Positions 8,488-17,545 of a DNA stretch of 64,000 nt are shown here, one piece after another. Positions within the stretch are counted from its first letter, which is position 1; each line of letters opens with the position of its first letter. The DNA comes from Bradyrhizobium agreste (GTDB lineage Bacteria > Pseudomonadota > Alphaproteobacteria > Rhizobiales > Xanthobacteraceae), in NCBI RefSeq assembly GCF_016031625.1, contig NZ_JACCHP010000015.1, forward strand, positions 193,501 to 257,500, given 5' to 3'. The notes below the pieces were generated by a model. The model saw only the letters and a list, made by a program, of their open reading frames with translations. It did no database searches and had not been told where the DNA came from. The translations under genes were made by a program, and so were the position numbers.

Positions 8488-9027
8488 ATGATGGTTCGAT
8501 CCGGCAATCCGGCCGCACGGCTTGGCACGCTGATGTCGGCAGCGCTGTTGCTCCTGCTCGCGGCCGGCGGGACGGCCTGGCCGCAATCCGCCCCGCCGGC
8601 GCTCGGGCTTCAGCAGCAGGGGGCGCAAGCCACCCCGCCGCCATCGACGCCCGCCCCATCGGCGCCGCCGGCGCGCGAGGAGAATTCCGGGCTGATCAAC
8701 GAGATGGGCAAGCTATTCGACAAGCTGCCTTCGATCCTGCCGCCGATCAAAAGCCCCAGTGAAACCATGGACGAGCTGTCGCGGCTGGCCAAGCCTTCGA
8801 CCATGGTGTCGGGGCGCGTGATCTGCCCGGTCTCTGCGAACGGCGCACCCGACTGCAAGCAGGCGGCCGACCAGCTCTGCCAGGGCAGGGGCTACAAGGA
8901 AGGCAAGAGCCTGAACGCCGACTCCGCGGAAAAATGCTCGGCCAAGGTCCTGATCCCGGGCCGGCAAAGGAAACCGGACGACTGCCGCACCGACACTTTC
9001 GTGACCAGCGCGCTGTGCCAGAACTGA
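8488..9027 (+). CDS. Secreted Cys-containing protein, function unknown
   Basis: 179 residues. The N-terminus is a signal peptide with a Leu/Ala core (AALLLLLAAGGTAW) and likely cleavage near residue 33. A Pro/Gln/Ala-rich linker (about 35-65) leads to a compact C-terminal domain with six cysteines in spaced pairs (ICPV, DCKQ, LCQG, KCSA, DCRT, LCQN), suggesting a disulfide-bonded periplasmic domain. I do not recognise a named family. It is transcribed with the aspartase gene, whose start lies 30 bases downstream, but nothing links the functions. Confidence 0.7.
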   Translation: MMVRSGNPAARLGTLMSAALLLLLAAGGTAWPQSAPPALGLQQQGAQATPPPSTPAPSAPPAREENSGLINEMGKLFDKLPSILPPIKSPSETMDELSRLAKPSTMVSGRVICPVSANGAPDCKQAADQLCQGRGYKEGKSLNADSAEKCSAKVLIPGRQRKPDDCRTDTFVTSALCQN

Positions 9028-9057
9028 AGGCCGGCGCGCGAGCAACAAGGAGTGCCC

Positions 9058-10458
<1,401 letters not shown>

Positions 10459-10472
10459 GCGCCGGTCTCTCT

Positions 10473-10577
10473 CGTCATTCCGGGGCGACGCGCAGCGTCG
10501 AACCCGGAATCCATCGGGCCTCAGCGCAAATAGTGAAATGGATTCCGGGCTCGCGCTTCGCGCGCCCCGGAATGACG
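10473..10577. repeat. Intergenic palindromic repeat (REP-like, type 1)
   Basis: An imperfect inverted repeat with outer arms CGTCATTCCGGGGCG (10473-10487) and CGCCCCGGAATGACG (10563-10577), and inner arms CCCGGAATCCAT and ATGGATTCCGGG. It lies between aspA and the nitronate monooxygenase gene. I recognise this motif as a recurrent intergenic element of Bradyrhizobium and Rhodopseudomonas; that is from memory. The transcript would fold into a long hairpin and may also end transcription. Confidence 0.8.
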
Positions 10578-10716
10578 GCAGAAGGAATTCCGCTGCTTGG
10601 AATTGCGGTGGCGACCTTCGCTGCGGCGCCCAAACGCAATACTTGACAGTGGAAAGATTGCCTTGTTGGTATGGCTCCCAGCTTCAATTTGACCGCCAGA
10701 AGAGGATCGTTCCGCA

Positions 10717-11685
10717 ATGTCCATGCCTGACTTGTTCAAGGGACGCCTGTCGATCCCCGTGATCGGCTCGCCGCTCTTCATCATCTCGGTGCCCGATCTG
10801 GTGATCGCGCAGTGCAAGGCGGGTGTGGTCGGCTCGTTTCCGGCGCTGAATGCGCGGCCGCCGGAGCTGCTCGAAGAATGGCTGGCGCGGATCACCGAAG
10901 AGCTCGCGGCCTATGACCGCGCCAATCCCGACCGGCCCTCGGCGCCGTTCGCGGTGAACCAGATCGTGCACAAGTCGAACAACCGGCTCGATCACGACAT
11001 GCAGCTCTGCGCCAAGTACAAGGTGCCGATGATCATTTCCTCGCTCGGCGCTCGCGAGGAGCTGAACCAGGCCGTCCACGGCTGGGGCGGCATCGTCTTC
11101 CACGACGTGATCAACCAGAAATTCGCGCACAAGGCGATCGAGAAGGGCGCCGACGGCCTGATCCTGGTCGCGGCCGGCGCCGGCGGGCATGCCGGCACCA
11201 TCTCGCCGCTGGCCTTCGTGGCCGAGACACGAAAATGGTTCGACGGTCCGATCGCGCTGTCGGGTGCGATCGGCAACGGCAAGGCGATCCGCGCCGCGCG
11301 CATCTTGGGGGCCGACTTCGCCTATATCGGCTCGGCCTTCATCGCGACCAAGGAGGCCAACGCGGTCGAGAAGTACAAGGAGATGATCGCGGGCTCGAGC
11401 GCCGACGACGTCGTCTATTCCAATCTCTTCACCGGCGTGCACGGCAATTATCTGAAGCCCTCGATCCTGGCCGCAGGCATGGACCCCGATAATCTGCCGA
11501 CGTCCGATCCCTCCAAGATGAATTTCGGCACCGACGCCTCCGGCGAGCGCGCCAAGCCGAAGGCCTGGAAGGAGATCTGGGGAAGCGGCCAGGGCATCGG
11601 CAGCATCGACAAGATCGTGCCGGCGGCCGAGCTGATCGCGCGCTTCAAGAAGGAATACGACGAAGCGATCGATCCGCCTTTGTGA
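10717..11685 (+). CDS. Nitronate monooxygenase-like FMN protein (paralogue 1)
   Basis: 322-residue TIM-barrel flavoprotein of the nitronate monooxygenase/2-nitropropane dioxygenase family. Conserved blocks are IPVIGSPLFIIS at the N-terminus, GADGLILVAAGAGGHAG around residue 150 (H158 sits where the family's catalytic base lies), GAIGNGKAIRAARILGADFAYIGSAF for phosphate binding, and a C-terminal segment with YSNLFTGVHGNYLKPS. The family oxidises alkyl nitronates such as propionate 3-nitronate; some members are in fact quinone reductases. Eight residues upstream the sequence AGAGGA gives a ribosome-binding site. The thioesterase gene starts 22 bases after the stop, so the two are probably one operon. 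Confidence 0.85.
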   Translation: MSMPDLFKGRLSIPVIGSPLFIISVPDLVIAQCKAGVVGSFPALNARPPELLEEWLARITEELAAYDRANPDRPSAPFAVNQIVHKSNNRLDHDMQLCAKYKVPMIISSLGAREELNQAVHGWGGIVFHDVINQKFAHKAIEKGADGLILVAAGAGGHAGTISPLAFVAETRKWFDGPIALSGAIGNGKAIRAARILGADFAYIGSAFIATKEANAVEKYKEMIAGSSADDVVYSNLFTGVHGNYLKPSILAAGMDPDNLPTSDPSKMNFGTDASGERAKPKAWKEIWGSGQGIGSIDKIVPAAELIARFKKEYDEAIDPPL

Positions 11686-11707
11686 TCGCACTTGAATCGA
11701 GTGCAGC

Positions 11708-12481
11708 ATGACCGCCATCTACCGCGTCGACGGCAACAACGTCGTCACCAGCCCCGATGCAGCCGGCCCCTGGGATCGGCGCATGCAGCATGGCTCGGCA
11801 CCGGCGTCGCTGGTGACGTGGGCGGCTGAGCGCATCGCGACGCCGGTGCCGATGGACGTCGCGCGCGTGACCATCGATCTGATGCGCCCGGTGCCGGTGG
11901 CGCCGCTCACGATCACGACCGAAATTTTGCGCGAGGGCCGCAAGATCCAGCTCTGCGGGATCAAGCTGCTCGCCGACGGTGTGCAGGTGGTCGGCGCCAC
12001 TGTGCTCAAGATCAGGCGCCAGGCGCTGACGCTGCCGGACGAGGTCGAGGAGTTGCCGGTCACGTTGCCTTTGCCGGAGGATTCATTGTTCGAGGACGGT
12101 CACGCAGCCACCAGCCCGTTCGTGCGATCGGTCTCGATGCGCGCCGCGCGCGGCCGTTTCGGCCGGGCCGGCGCCGGCGCGATCTGGTTTCGCGTCGACC
12201 ATCCGCTGATCGAAGGCGAGGCCGTCTCGCAGGCGATGCGCGCCGTGGTCGCCGCCGACTTCTCCAACGGCACCGCCTCCACGCTCGACTTTCGCGCCTG
12301 GACCTATATCAACGCCGACCTCACCGTGAGCTTTGCGCGCCAGCCGGTGGGCGAGTGGATCCTGCTCGACGGCGATTCCTGGATCGGCCCCGACGGCGCG
12401 GGCCTTGCAATGTCGCGCCTTGCCGACCGCCAGGGCTATTTCGGCCGCGCGGTGCAGAGCCTCGTGATCGAAAAGCGGTGA
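11708..12481 (+). CDS. Acyl-CoA thioesterase-like protein (hotdog fold, TesB/4HBT_3 type)
   Basis: 257 residues, consistent with a double hotdog domain. The N-terminal half contains the segment GSAPASLVTWAAER, TIDLMRPVPVAPLTI and GRKIQLCGIKLLADG, the pattern of thioesterase-family proteins in which a substrate-binding helix is followed by strands. The C-terminal half has DFSNGTASTLDFRAWTYINA, GEWILLDGDSWIG and a final GRAVQSLVI strand, matching the second hotdog of TesB-like enzymes. Expected activity is hydrolysis of acyl-CoA; the acyl group is unknown. Coupling to the preceding flavoprotein gene suggests both act on one CoA-linked catabolic route. Confidence 0.78.
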   Translation: MTAIYRVDGNNVVTSPDAAGPWDRRMQHGSAPASLVTWAAERIATPVPMDVARVTIDLMRPVPVAPLTITTEILREGRKIQLCGIKLLADGVQVVGATVLKIRRQALTLPDEVEELPVTLPLPEDSLFEDGHAATSPFVRSVSMRAARGRFGRAGAGAIWFRVDHPLIEGEAVSQAMRAVVAADFSNGTASTLDFRAWTYINADLTVSFARQPVGEWILLDGDSWIGPDGAGLAMSRLADRQGYFGRAVQSLVIEKR

Positions 12482-12604
12482 GAGGCGCGAAGTCCGTGAC
12501 ACCGATCGTGCGAGAGCCACCTCGCGCATCGCGGGATTGAACGGCAGGCTTCCGCCGCCGCGGAAGGGATGCAAGGTCGTGTTCGACCAGGGCATCCTGC
12601 CAGT

Positions 12605-12703
12605 TCACACACCGTAGAAGATCTTGATCCCCCACAGCACCACGATGATGGCCGTGATCAACGTGATCGCGGCGACCGCACTTTCCAGGGAAGCGACTCT
12701 CAT
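12605..12703 (-). CDS. Very small single-span membrane protein (32 residues), function unknown
   Basis: The minus-strand frame starts with ATG (complement at 12701-12703) behind GGAGAGTGAA, a good ribosome-binding site, and encodes 32 residues: a short polar start (MRVASLESA), then one strongly hydrophobic helix rich in Ile/Val/Thr ending in KIFYGV. The composition is that of a real single transmembrane protein and not of random GC-rich sequence. It lies alone between the thioesterase gene and the acyl-CoA ligase gene. No function can be assigned. Confidence 0.5.
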   Translation of the reverse strand: MRVASLESAVAAITLITAIIVVLWGIKIFYGV

Positions 12704-12843
12704 TTCACTCTCCGCTTCCCCAGCCCCGTCAGCGGTCTAGTTGATTCCCCGATTCGCCGGCAATTGCGCGAGCATCGCCGCCGTCGACTCCGTTGCGGGC
12801 TGTGGTGCCGAAGCAACAACGACACCGTAGAATTCCGGAGTAT

Positions 12844-14403
12844 TTACCCCACCATCCGGTCCCGCCCGCTCCAGAAGCCCGCGCGCAGCACCTTGTCGAC
12901 CTTGCCGACGCCGGTCATCGGCAATTGCTTGACGAACTGGATCTGCTTGGGCGCATGCGCCGAGCCCTTTCGCACCTTCACCAGGTTGATCAGCTCGTCC
13001 GGATCGGGCTTCGCCCCTTCGCGCGGGACGACGATGGCGGTGACGGCCTCGCCCCATTTCTCGTCGGGAATGCCGACGACCGCGACCATCGCCACGTCCG
13101 CGTGCTGCGACAGCACGTCCTCGACCTCGCGCGGGAAGATGTTGAAGCCGCCGGTGACGATCATGTCCTTCTTGCGGTCGAGGATGAACATGTAGCCGCG
13201 CTCGTCCTGGCGCGCGATGTCGCCGGTGTGGACCCAGCCGTTCTTCAGCGTCTCGGCGGTGATGTCGGGCCGCTTCCAGTACTCCGCCATCACATGCGGC
13301 GCGCGCACGCAGATCTCGCCGGCCTCGCCCGTCTTCACCTCCTGGTCGTTGTCGTCGAGGATCTTGACCTCGCAGGCCGCGATCGGGAAGCCGCAGGACA
13401 GGAACAGTTCTGGCCGCTTGGGATCGTGATCGGCCTTGCGCAGCACCGAGACGGGATAGCATTCGGTCTGTCCGTAGAGCTGCGAGAACACAGGGCCGAT
13501 GCGTTCGATGCCCTCCAGCAGCCGGCTCGGCGACATCGCGGAGGCGCCATAGAGCACGAGCTCGAGCGAGGAAAGGTCGGTCTTGCCGAGCGCGGGCTGA
13601 TCGAGCAGCACATAGATCATGGTCGGAACGAACAGCGTGAAATTGATGCGCTCGCGTTCGATCGTGGCAAGCACGGCTTCGGGATCGAAGCCTTTCAGCA
13701 TGTGCACGGTGCCGCCGCGCATCAGGGTCGGCAGCACCTTCGTGCCCGCGACATGGCTGATCGGCGCGACCGTGAGGTAGCGCGCAGCCTCGGGGATCTC
13801 GAAATCGGCGAGGATCGCGCCGGCGGCTCCGCTGTTCTCGCGATGGTAGCGCAGCGCGCCCTTGGATTTTCCGGTGGTGCCGCCGGTGTAGTTCAGCGTC
13901 GAGAGATCGTCGAGGCTGGCGAGGTTTCGCGCGCTGGCATGTCCCGCGCTCTCGATCCCCGCCAGCAGATCGACACCGTAGTCGGCCGATCCCATGGTGA
14001 AGACCGCCTTTAGTCGGGGCGCTCGCGCGGCGAGCTCGCCGCCGCGGTCGCGGAAGGCGGCCGCATCCACCACCAGCAACTCGGCTTCGGAATCCTCGAG
14101 CTGAAACAGCTGGTCCTCCAGCGATCCCAGAGGATGCAGCCAGGTGATGCAGAGGCGGGCCAATTGGGCGGCAACGCCCGCGCACCAGCTGTCCGCGCGG
14201 TTCGCGGTGAGGAAGCCGACGCGGGCGCCGGGCTGCAAGCCGAGCCGCATGAACGCGCCTTGGATGCGGCCGATCAGGTCGATGGCGCCGCGATAGCTCA
14301 GCGATCCCCCGGGCCAGGCGAAAGCAATGCGGTCGGGATAGCGCGACAGCGCCCGTAGCGTCTGCGCACAAGCCAGGGATGATGCGTGGAGCGGATCAGA
14401 CAT
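12844..14403 (-). CDS. AMP-binding acyl-CoA ligase
   Basis: 519 residues. Motifs of an adenylate-forming ligase are all present: P-loop LNYTGGTTGKSKGA, the segment LVLYGASAMSPS, A5 motif YGQTECYPVS, A7 WVHTGDIARQD, A8 hinge DRKKDMIVTGGFNIFPREVED, and the C-terminal lysine in GVGKVDK. It is shorter than the FadD copy and belongs to a different subgroup, probably medium-chain or aromatic acid specific; the acid cannot be named. Start at ATG 14403, preceded by GAGGAAAC. It is divergent from the second nitronate-monooxygenase-like gene, with 106 bases between the starts, so both could share a control region. Confidence 0.87.
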   Translation of the reverse strand: MSDPLHASSLACAQTLRALSRYPDRIAFAWPGGSLSYRGAIDLIGRIQGAFMRLGLQPGARVGFLTANRADSWCAGVAAQLARLCITWLHPLGSLEDQLFQLEDSEAELLVVDAAAFRDRGGELAARAPRLKAVFTMGSADYGVDLLAGIESAGHASARNLASLDDLSTLNYTGGTTGKSKGALRYHRENSGAAGAILADFEIPEAARYLTVAPISHVAGTKVLPTLMRGGTVHMLKGFDPEAVLATIERERINFTLFVPTMIYVLLDQPALGKTDLSSLELVLYGASAMSPSRLLEGIERIGPVFSQLYGQTECYPVSVLRKADHDPKRPELFLSCGFPIAACEVKILDDNDQEVKTGEAGEICVRAPHVMAEYWKRPDITAETLKNGWVHTGDIARQDERGYMFILDRKKDMIVTGGFNIFPREVEDVLSQHADVAMVAVVGIPDEKWGEAVTAIVVPREGAKPDPDELINLVKVRKGSAHAPKQIQFVKQLPMTGVGKVDKVLRAGFWSGRDRMVG

Positions 14404-14509
14404 ATGTTTCCTCGTCTTTGTCACCGGCTTGTGGCGTGCCAATGTTGCTGACGACGCTAGCACAGAGACTGCGGGAGGAAACCACAAAGCCCCCGCGAGG
14501 GAGGCATGC

Positions 14510-15475
14510 ATGCCATCGGATCGACTGCAACGCTTCCGCGATCGACTCGCTCTGCCGCTGATCGCGGCGCCGATGTTTCTGGTATCGGGCGTCGAGCTCA
14601 TGGTCGCAGCCTGCCGCAACGGGGTGATCGGCAGCTTCCCCACCGCGAATTGCCGTGGCGCGGAACAGCTCGAAGCGTGGCTCACCGAAATCAAGCTGCG
14701 GCTGCGGCAGCATGAAGATCAAACCGGGCGAAAGGCAGCGCCACTTTGCCCGAACCTGATCGTCCACCGCTCCAATGCGCGGCTGGAGCAGGATCTGGCC
14801 GTGCTGCTGCGGCACGAGCCGGAGATCGTCATCACGTCGGTCGGCTCGCCGGCGCCAGTTTTGAAGCCGCTGCACGATGCCGGCGTGCTGGTGCTGGCGG
14901 ACGTGGCCTCGATCCGCCATGCCGAACGCGCCGCGGAAGCGGGGGCGGACGGGCTGGTGCTGCTCACCGCCGGTGCCGGCGGCCAGACCGGCTGGCTCAA
15001 CCCGTTCGCCTTCGTCCGCGCGGTGCGCGCGTTCTACGACGGCATCATCGTGCTCGCAGGCGGTATCAGCGACGGTCGCGCACTGCGTGCCGCCGACGTG
15101 CTCGGCTGCGATCTCGCCTATATGGGCACGAAGTTCATCGCGACGCGCGAGAGTATGGCGGACGAGCGTCACAAGCAGATGCTGGTCGAGAGCAGCGCCG
15201 ACGATATTTTGCTCACGACCGCGTTCACGGGCTTGCAGACCAGCATGCTGAGGCCATCGATCGTGGCCGCCGGGCTCGATCCCGACGATCTGCCGGCGCG
15301 CGGCGCAATCGATATCACCGAGGATATCGACGTCGCCGCGCGCGAAAGCCGTCCCAAACGCTGGCGCGACATCTGGAGCGGCGGACATTCGACCTCGGGT
15401 GTCACCGGTGTGCTCGCGGTCGAGGATCTCGTTGCGCAGACCATCGCGGAATATCGCGAGGCGGGTGGGCGGTAG
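14510..15475 (+). CDS. Nitronate monooxygenase-like FMN protein (paralogue 2, catalytic His replaced by Gln)
   Basis: 321 residues, clearly paralogous to the protein encoded at 10717: LPLIAAPMFLVSG at the N-terminus, GSFPTAN, a barrel strand with GADGLVLLTAGAGGQTG, and the phosphate-binding GGISDGRALRAADVLG. Where paralogue 1 has GGHAG, this protein has GGQTG, so Q159 stands at the position of the family's catalytic histidine. It may therefore catalyse a different flavin reaction. ATG at 14510 follows GAGGGAGG. A terminator-like repeat hairpin follows the stop. Confidence 0.83.
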   Translation: MPSDRLQRFRDRLALPLIAAPMFLVSGVELMVAACRNGVIGSFPTANCRGAEQLEAWLTEIKLRLRQHEDQTGRKAAPLCPNLIVHRSNARLEQDLAVLLRHEPEIVITSVGSPAPVLKPLHDAGVLVLADVASIRHAERAAEAGADGLVLLTAGAGGQTGWLNPFAFVRAVRAFYDGIIVLAGGISDGRALRAADVLGCDLAYMGTKFIATRESMADERHKQMLVESSADDILLTTAFTGLQTSMLRPSIVAAGLDPDDLPARGAIDITEDIDVAARESRPKRWRDIWSGGHSTSGVTGVLAVEDLVAQTIAEYREAGGR

Positions 15476-15483
15476 GCTGCTTT

Positions 15484-15517
15484 GCCTCTCCCCGTAAGAA
15501 CGGGGCGAGGGAGAGGA
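15484..15517. repeat. Intergenic hairpin repeat (CTCTCCCC type, short copy)
   Basis: CCTCTCCCCGT is followed by an ACGGGG...GGGAGAGG arm, forming an imperfect hairpin nine bases after the stop of the upstream gene. It shares the CTCTCCCC/GGGGAGAG core with elements at 22131-22153 and 35107-35233. It may act as a terminator in spite of lacking a T run. Confidence 0.6.
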
Positions 15518-15640
15518 GGCGCCGGTGCATCAGGCACGGTTGATCCCGCATGCCTCCGGCCCACCCATTTAACCGCGGATTAACCATCGCCAGCCAAGAA
15601 TCCCCTTCACGGCCGCCAATCAGGACGAGAGGGACAGGCG

Positions 15641-15889
15641 ATGGACTTCAATTTTCTCAACGGCAAAACGGCTGCGACCATGGACGAGATCCGCGTCCGC
15701 GTCGCCCATGCGCTGGCCCGCCACCCATTGTGCCGCAACGTCCGTTTCGACATCGTCGGCGTCCCCCGGACCCGCCGCGGCGGCAATTGGACAGTGACGC
15801 TGCAATCGGTCGAGCCGCGTGCGGTCTGGGAAGCCTCGGAGATCGTCGCCGACATCCAGGACGCCTATGACCTCGCGGCAGCGGCCTGA
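15641..15889 (+). CDS. Conserved small hypothetical protein
   Basis: 82 residues, start ATG with GAGGGACAGG upstream. The sequence is amphipathic and lacks a signal peptide: DEIRVRVAHALARHPLC, then a beta-like stretch NVRFDIVGVP and NWTVTLQSV, then a helical C-terminus WEASEIVADIQDAYDLAAAA. This reads like a small alpha/beta cytosolic protein. I do not recognise a named family. It sits between the second flavoprotein gene and an envelope protein gene and gives no functional hint. Confidence 0.65.
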   Translation: MDFNFLNGKTAATMDEIRVRVAHALARHPLCRNVRFDIVGVPRTRRGGNWTVTLQSVEPRAVWEASEIVADIQDAYDLAAAA

Positions 15890-15991
15890 TTTCGTTGGGG
15901 TTTCCGGGCGATGTCGCCGTAGTCCGCGCGATTGCCGCCGCAACGGCACGGTTCAGCCTTAATTATCGCCCAGTTTCCGGGCAGTGATCAC

Positions 15992-16735
15992 GTGGACTTG
16001 AAGTCGGACGCGGAGAGACGTTTGTCCAAAGCCATCACCATCGTCGCGCTGACCTGTTTCCTCGTCCTCGGCGCCGCCACCACCGCCATCCTCGGCCGCG
16101 ACAGCGTTCCCAGTGTCAGCGCCGAGATGATCACCGAGACGCCCCCGCCTAAGCCGCTTGCAACCAACCGCGCCGCCAAGGCCGACCGTCTGGTTCCGAC
16201 GCTCGCGCTCGCCTCGGCCGCGATCGAGCCGGTCCAGGTGGCCCCGGAAAAGCTGGCGCAGGCGCCGGTCCTGACCGAGCCGCTGCGTCAGGCCTTCGCC
16301 GCCGCCACGCCGTCCGATTTCCCGATGCCGAAGCCGAGCGCGCACGAGGCGCCCGCCGCAACCGAGATTCCGGCCGTCGAGGTTCCGGCCAAGCCGAAAG
16401 TCGTCGCCAAGCCGCAGCCGCAAAAATCCTATTCGCTGCTGTCCGACGTGCAGATCGCGGGCATCAGGGATCGCCTGAAACTCTCCTCGTCTCAGGAATA
16501 TTACTGGCCCTCGGTCGAGACCGCGCTGCGCAACGTCGCCCGCAGGATCCAGGCGAACAGGCTGTCGAATCCGAATGCGCCGCCCAGCGCGCAGATCGAT
16601 CCGAATTGCGACGAGGTGCAGCAGTTGAAGTCGGCCGCGATGCCGCTGTTGTTCCAGCTTCGCGACGACCAGAAGGAAGAAGTGCGCAAGCTCGCCCGCC
16701 TCATCGGGCTCGAGAAAGTCGCGCAGCAGATCTGA
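15992..16735 (+). CDS. Membrane-anchored periplasmic protein, function unknown
   Basis: 247 residues from a GTG start at 15992; the frame is open further upstream but the only earlier start is a TTG. A hydrophobic segment (about residues 14-34, AITIVALTCFLVLGAA) acts as signal anchor. Residues 50-150 are Pro/Ala/Lys-rich. The C-terminal ~100 residues form a helical domain with LSDVQIAGIRDRLKLSSSQ and YWPSVETALRNVARRI, resembling the Spy/CpxP-type LTxxQ region, followed by SAAMPLLFQLRDDQKEEVRKLARLIGL as a final helix. Residues 59-67 (NRAAKADRL) resemble a motif in the protein at 53931. Start codon choice is uncertain. Confidence 0.65.
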   Translation: MDLKSDAERRLSKAITIVALTCFLVLGAATTAILGRDSVPSVSAEMITETPPPKPLATNRAAKADRLVPTLALASAAIEPVQVAPEKLAQAPVLTEPLRQAFAAATPSDFPMPKPSAHEAPAATEIPAVEVPAKPKVVAKPQPQKSYSLLSDVQIAGIRDRLKLSSSQEYYWPSVETALRNVARRIQANRLSNPNAPPSAQIDPNCDEVQQLKSAAMPLLFQLRDDQKEEVRKLARLIGLEKVAQQI

Positions 16736-16772
16736 CGCACGCGGTTCCTCGTTGAGGAGCCGCGGCTTATCA

Positions 16773-16798
16773 GGAACATCCGGCAATCCCCAGGCGTT
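16773..16798 (+). promoter_or_regulatory. EcfG-type general stress promoter (perfect consensus)
   Basis: GGAAC at 16773-16777, a 17-base spacer, and CGTT at 16795-16798. This matches the alphaproteobacterial EcfG consensus at every defined position and lies 27 bases before the ATG of the gene at 16826. Confidence 0.72.
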
Positions 16799-16825
16799 GC
16801 CCGCTCCGAAAGAGGGAGTGGATGA

Positions 16826-17503
16826 ATGCGTGCCTCGACAGCCTATTTTGTCGGTGCCGGAACCATCATCGCGGCCATCGCCATTGGTCTCGGTGGCGGC
16901 ATCGTTGCCGGCAACATCATGAATCCGGTTGCGTCCAAGCAGGGGCCGGACACCAGCAAGATGGCGCAGCGCACGGTAATTCCCACGCCGGCGAGCACCA
17001 ACGCTCCCTCCGAGCGCGTGAACTATCTAACCGGCTCGCAAGCCTTTGGCGCGATGATGGCCGCGCCTGCGCAGGCCGAAGCAAAGCCTGAAGCCGCAAA
17101 ACCCGACACGCAAACCACGCCGGCGAATGCCGCACCGGCGCCGCAGCCCTCGCAAGCCGCCGCAGTCGAGCCGCCCAAGCCCGCCGCTGCGCCACAGGCC
17201 GCAAAGCCTGCCGAGCAGCAGGCCTCGACCGAGCCGTCGTCCTCACCGAACAACGCCTATGCCAAGGCGAGGGATTCCGATGTGAAGCGCGCTGCGTCCG
17301 AACGACGCCGAGCCGAGCGCCGCGAACGCTGGGCCGAGCGCCGCCATTATTACGAGTCCCGCGAGCCGCGCGGCATGCGCGACCGCACCGATTGGGATGA
17401 CGTCGCGCGCAACATCCGCGAGGATTCCGATGCGCGCGATTATGCGGGCCGGCCGCGCGGCGGCTTCCCGCAGATCAAGCTGTTCGGGCCGGACGACGAT
17501 TAG
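16826..17503 (+). CDS. Membrane-anchored low-complexity periplasmic protein, probable stress gene
   Basis: 225 residues. The N-terminus (MRASTAYFVGAGTIIAAIAIGLGGGIVAG is one Gly/Ala/Ile transmembrane helix in parts) anchors the protein; residues 85-150 are an Ala/Pro/Gln/Lys-rich linker; residues 160-215 are highly charged (RRRAERRERWAERRHYYE, then DWDDVARNIREDSDARD), likely a helical surface-exposed region; the C-terminus reads FGPDDD. No enzyme motif is visible. The perfect EcfG promoter upstream makes it a probable member of the general stress regulon. Convergent with the TPR regulator gene 42 bases downstream. Confidence 0.7.
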   Translation: MRASTAYFVGAGTIIAAIAIGLGGGIVAGNIMNPVASKQGPDTSKMAQRTVIPTPASTNAPSERVNYLTGSQAFGAMMAAPAQAEAKPEAAKPDTQTTPANAAPAPQPSQAAAVEPPKPAAAPQAAKPAEQQASTEPSSSPNNAYAKARDSDVKRAASERRRAERRERWAERRHYYESREPRGMRDRTDWDDVARNIREDSDARDYAGRPRGGFPQIKLFGPDDD

Positions 17504-17545
17504 CACCTGACGCGGGATCAAGCGGAGCAGTCGCTCCAGCGACCG

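Noticed and set aside
12737..12843. A minus-strand frame ending in LAQLPANRGIN upstream of the small membrane protein
   Set aside because: It has no ATG, GTG or TTG with a ribosome-binding site in the gap and looks like read-through of another frame of the ligase gene.
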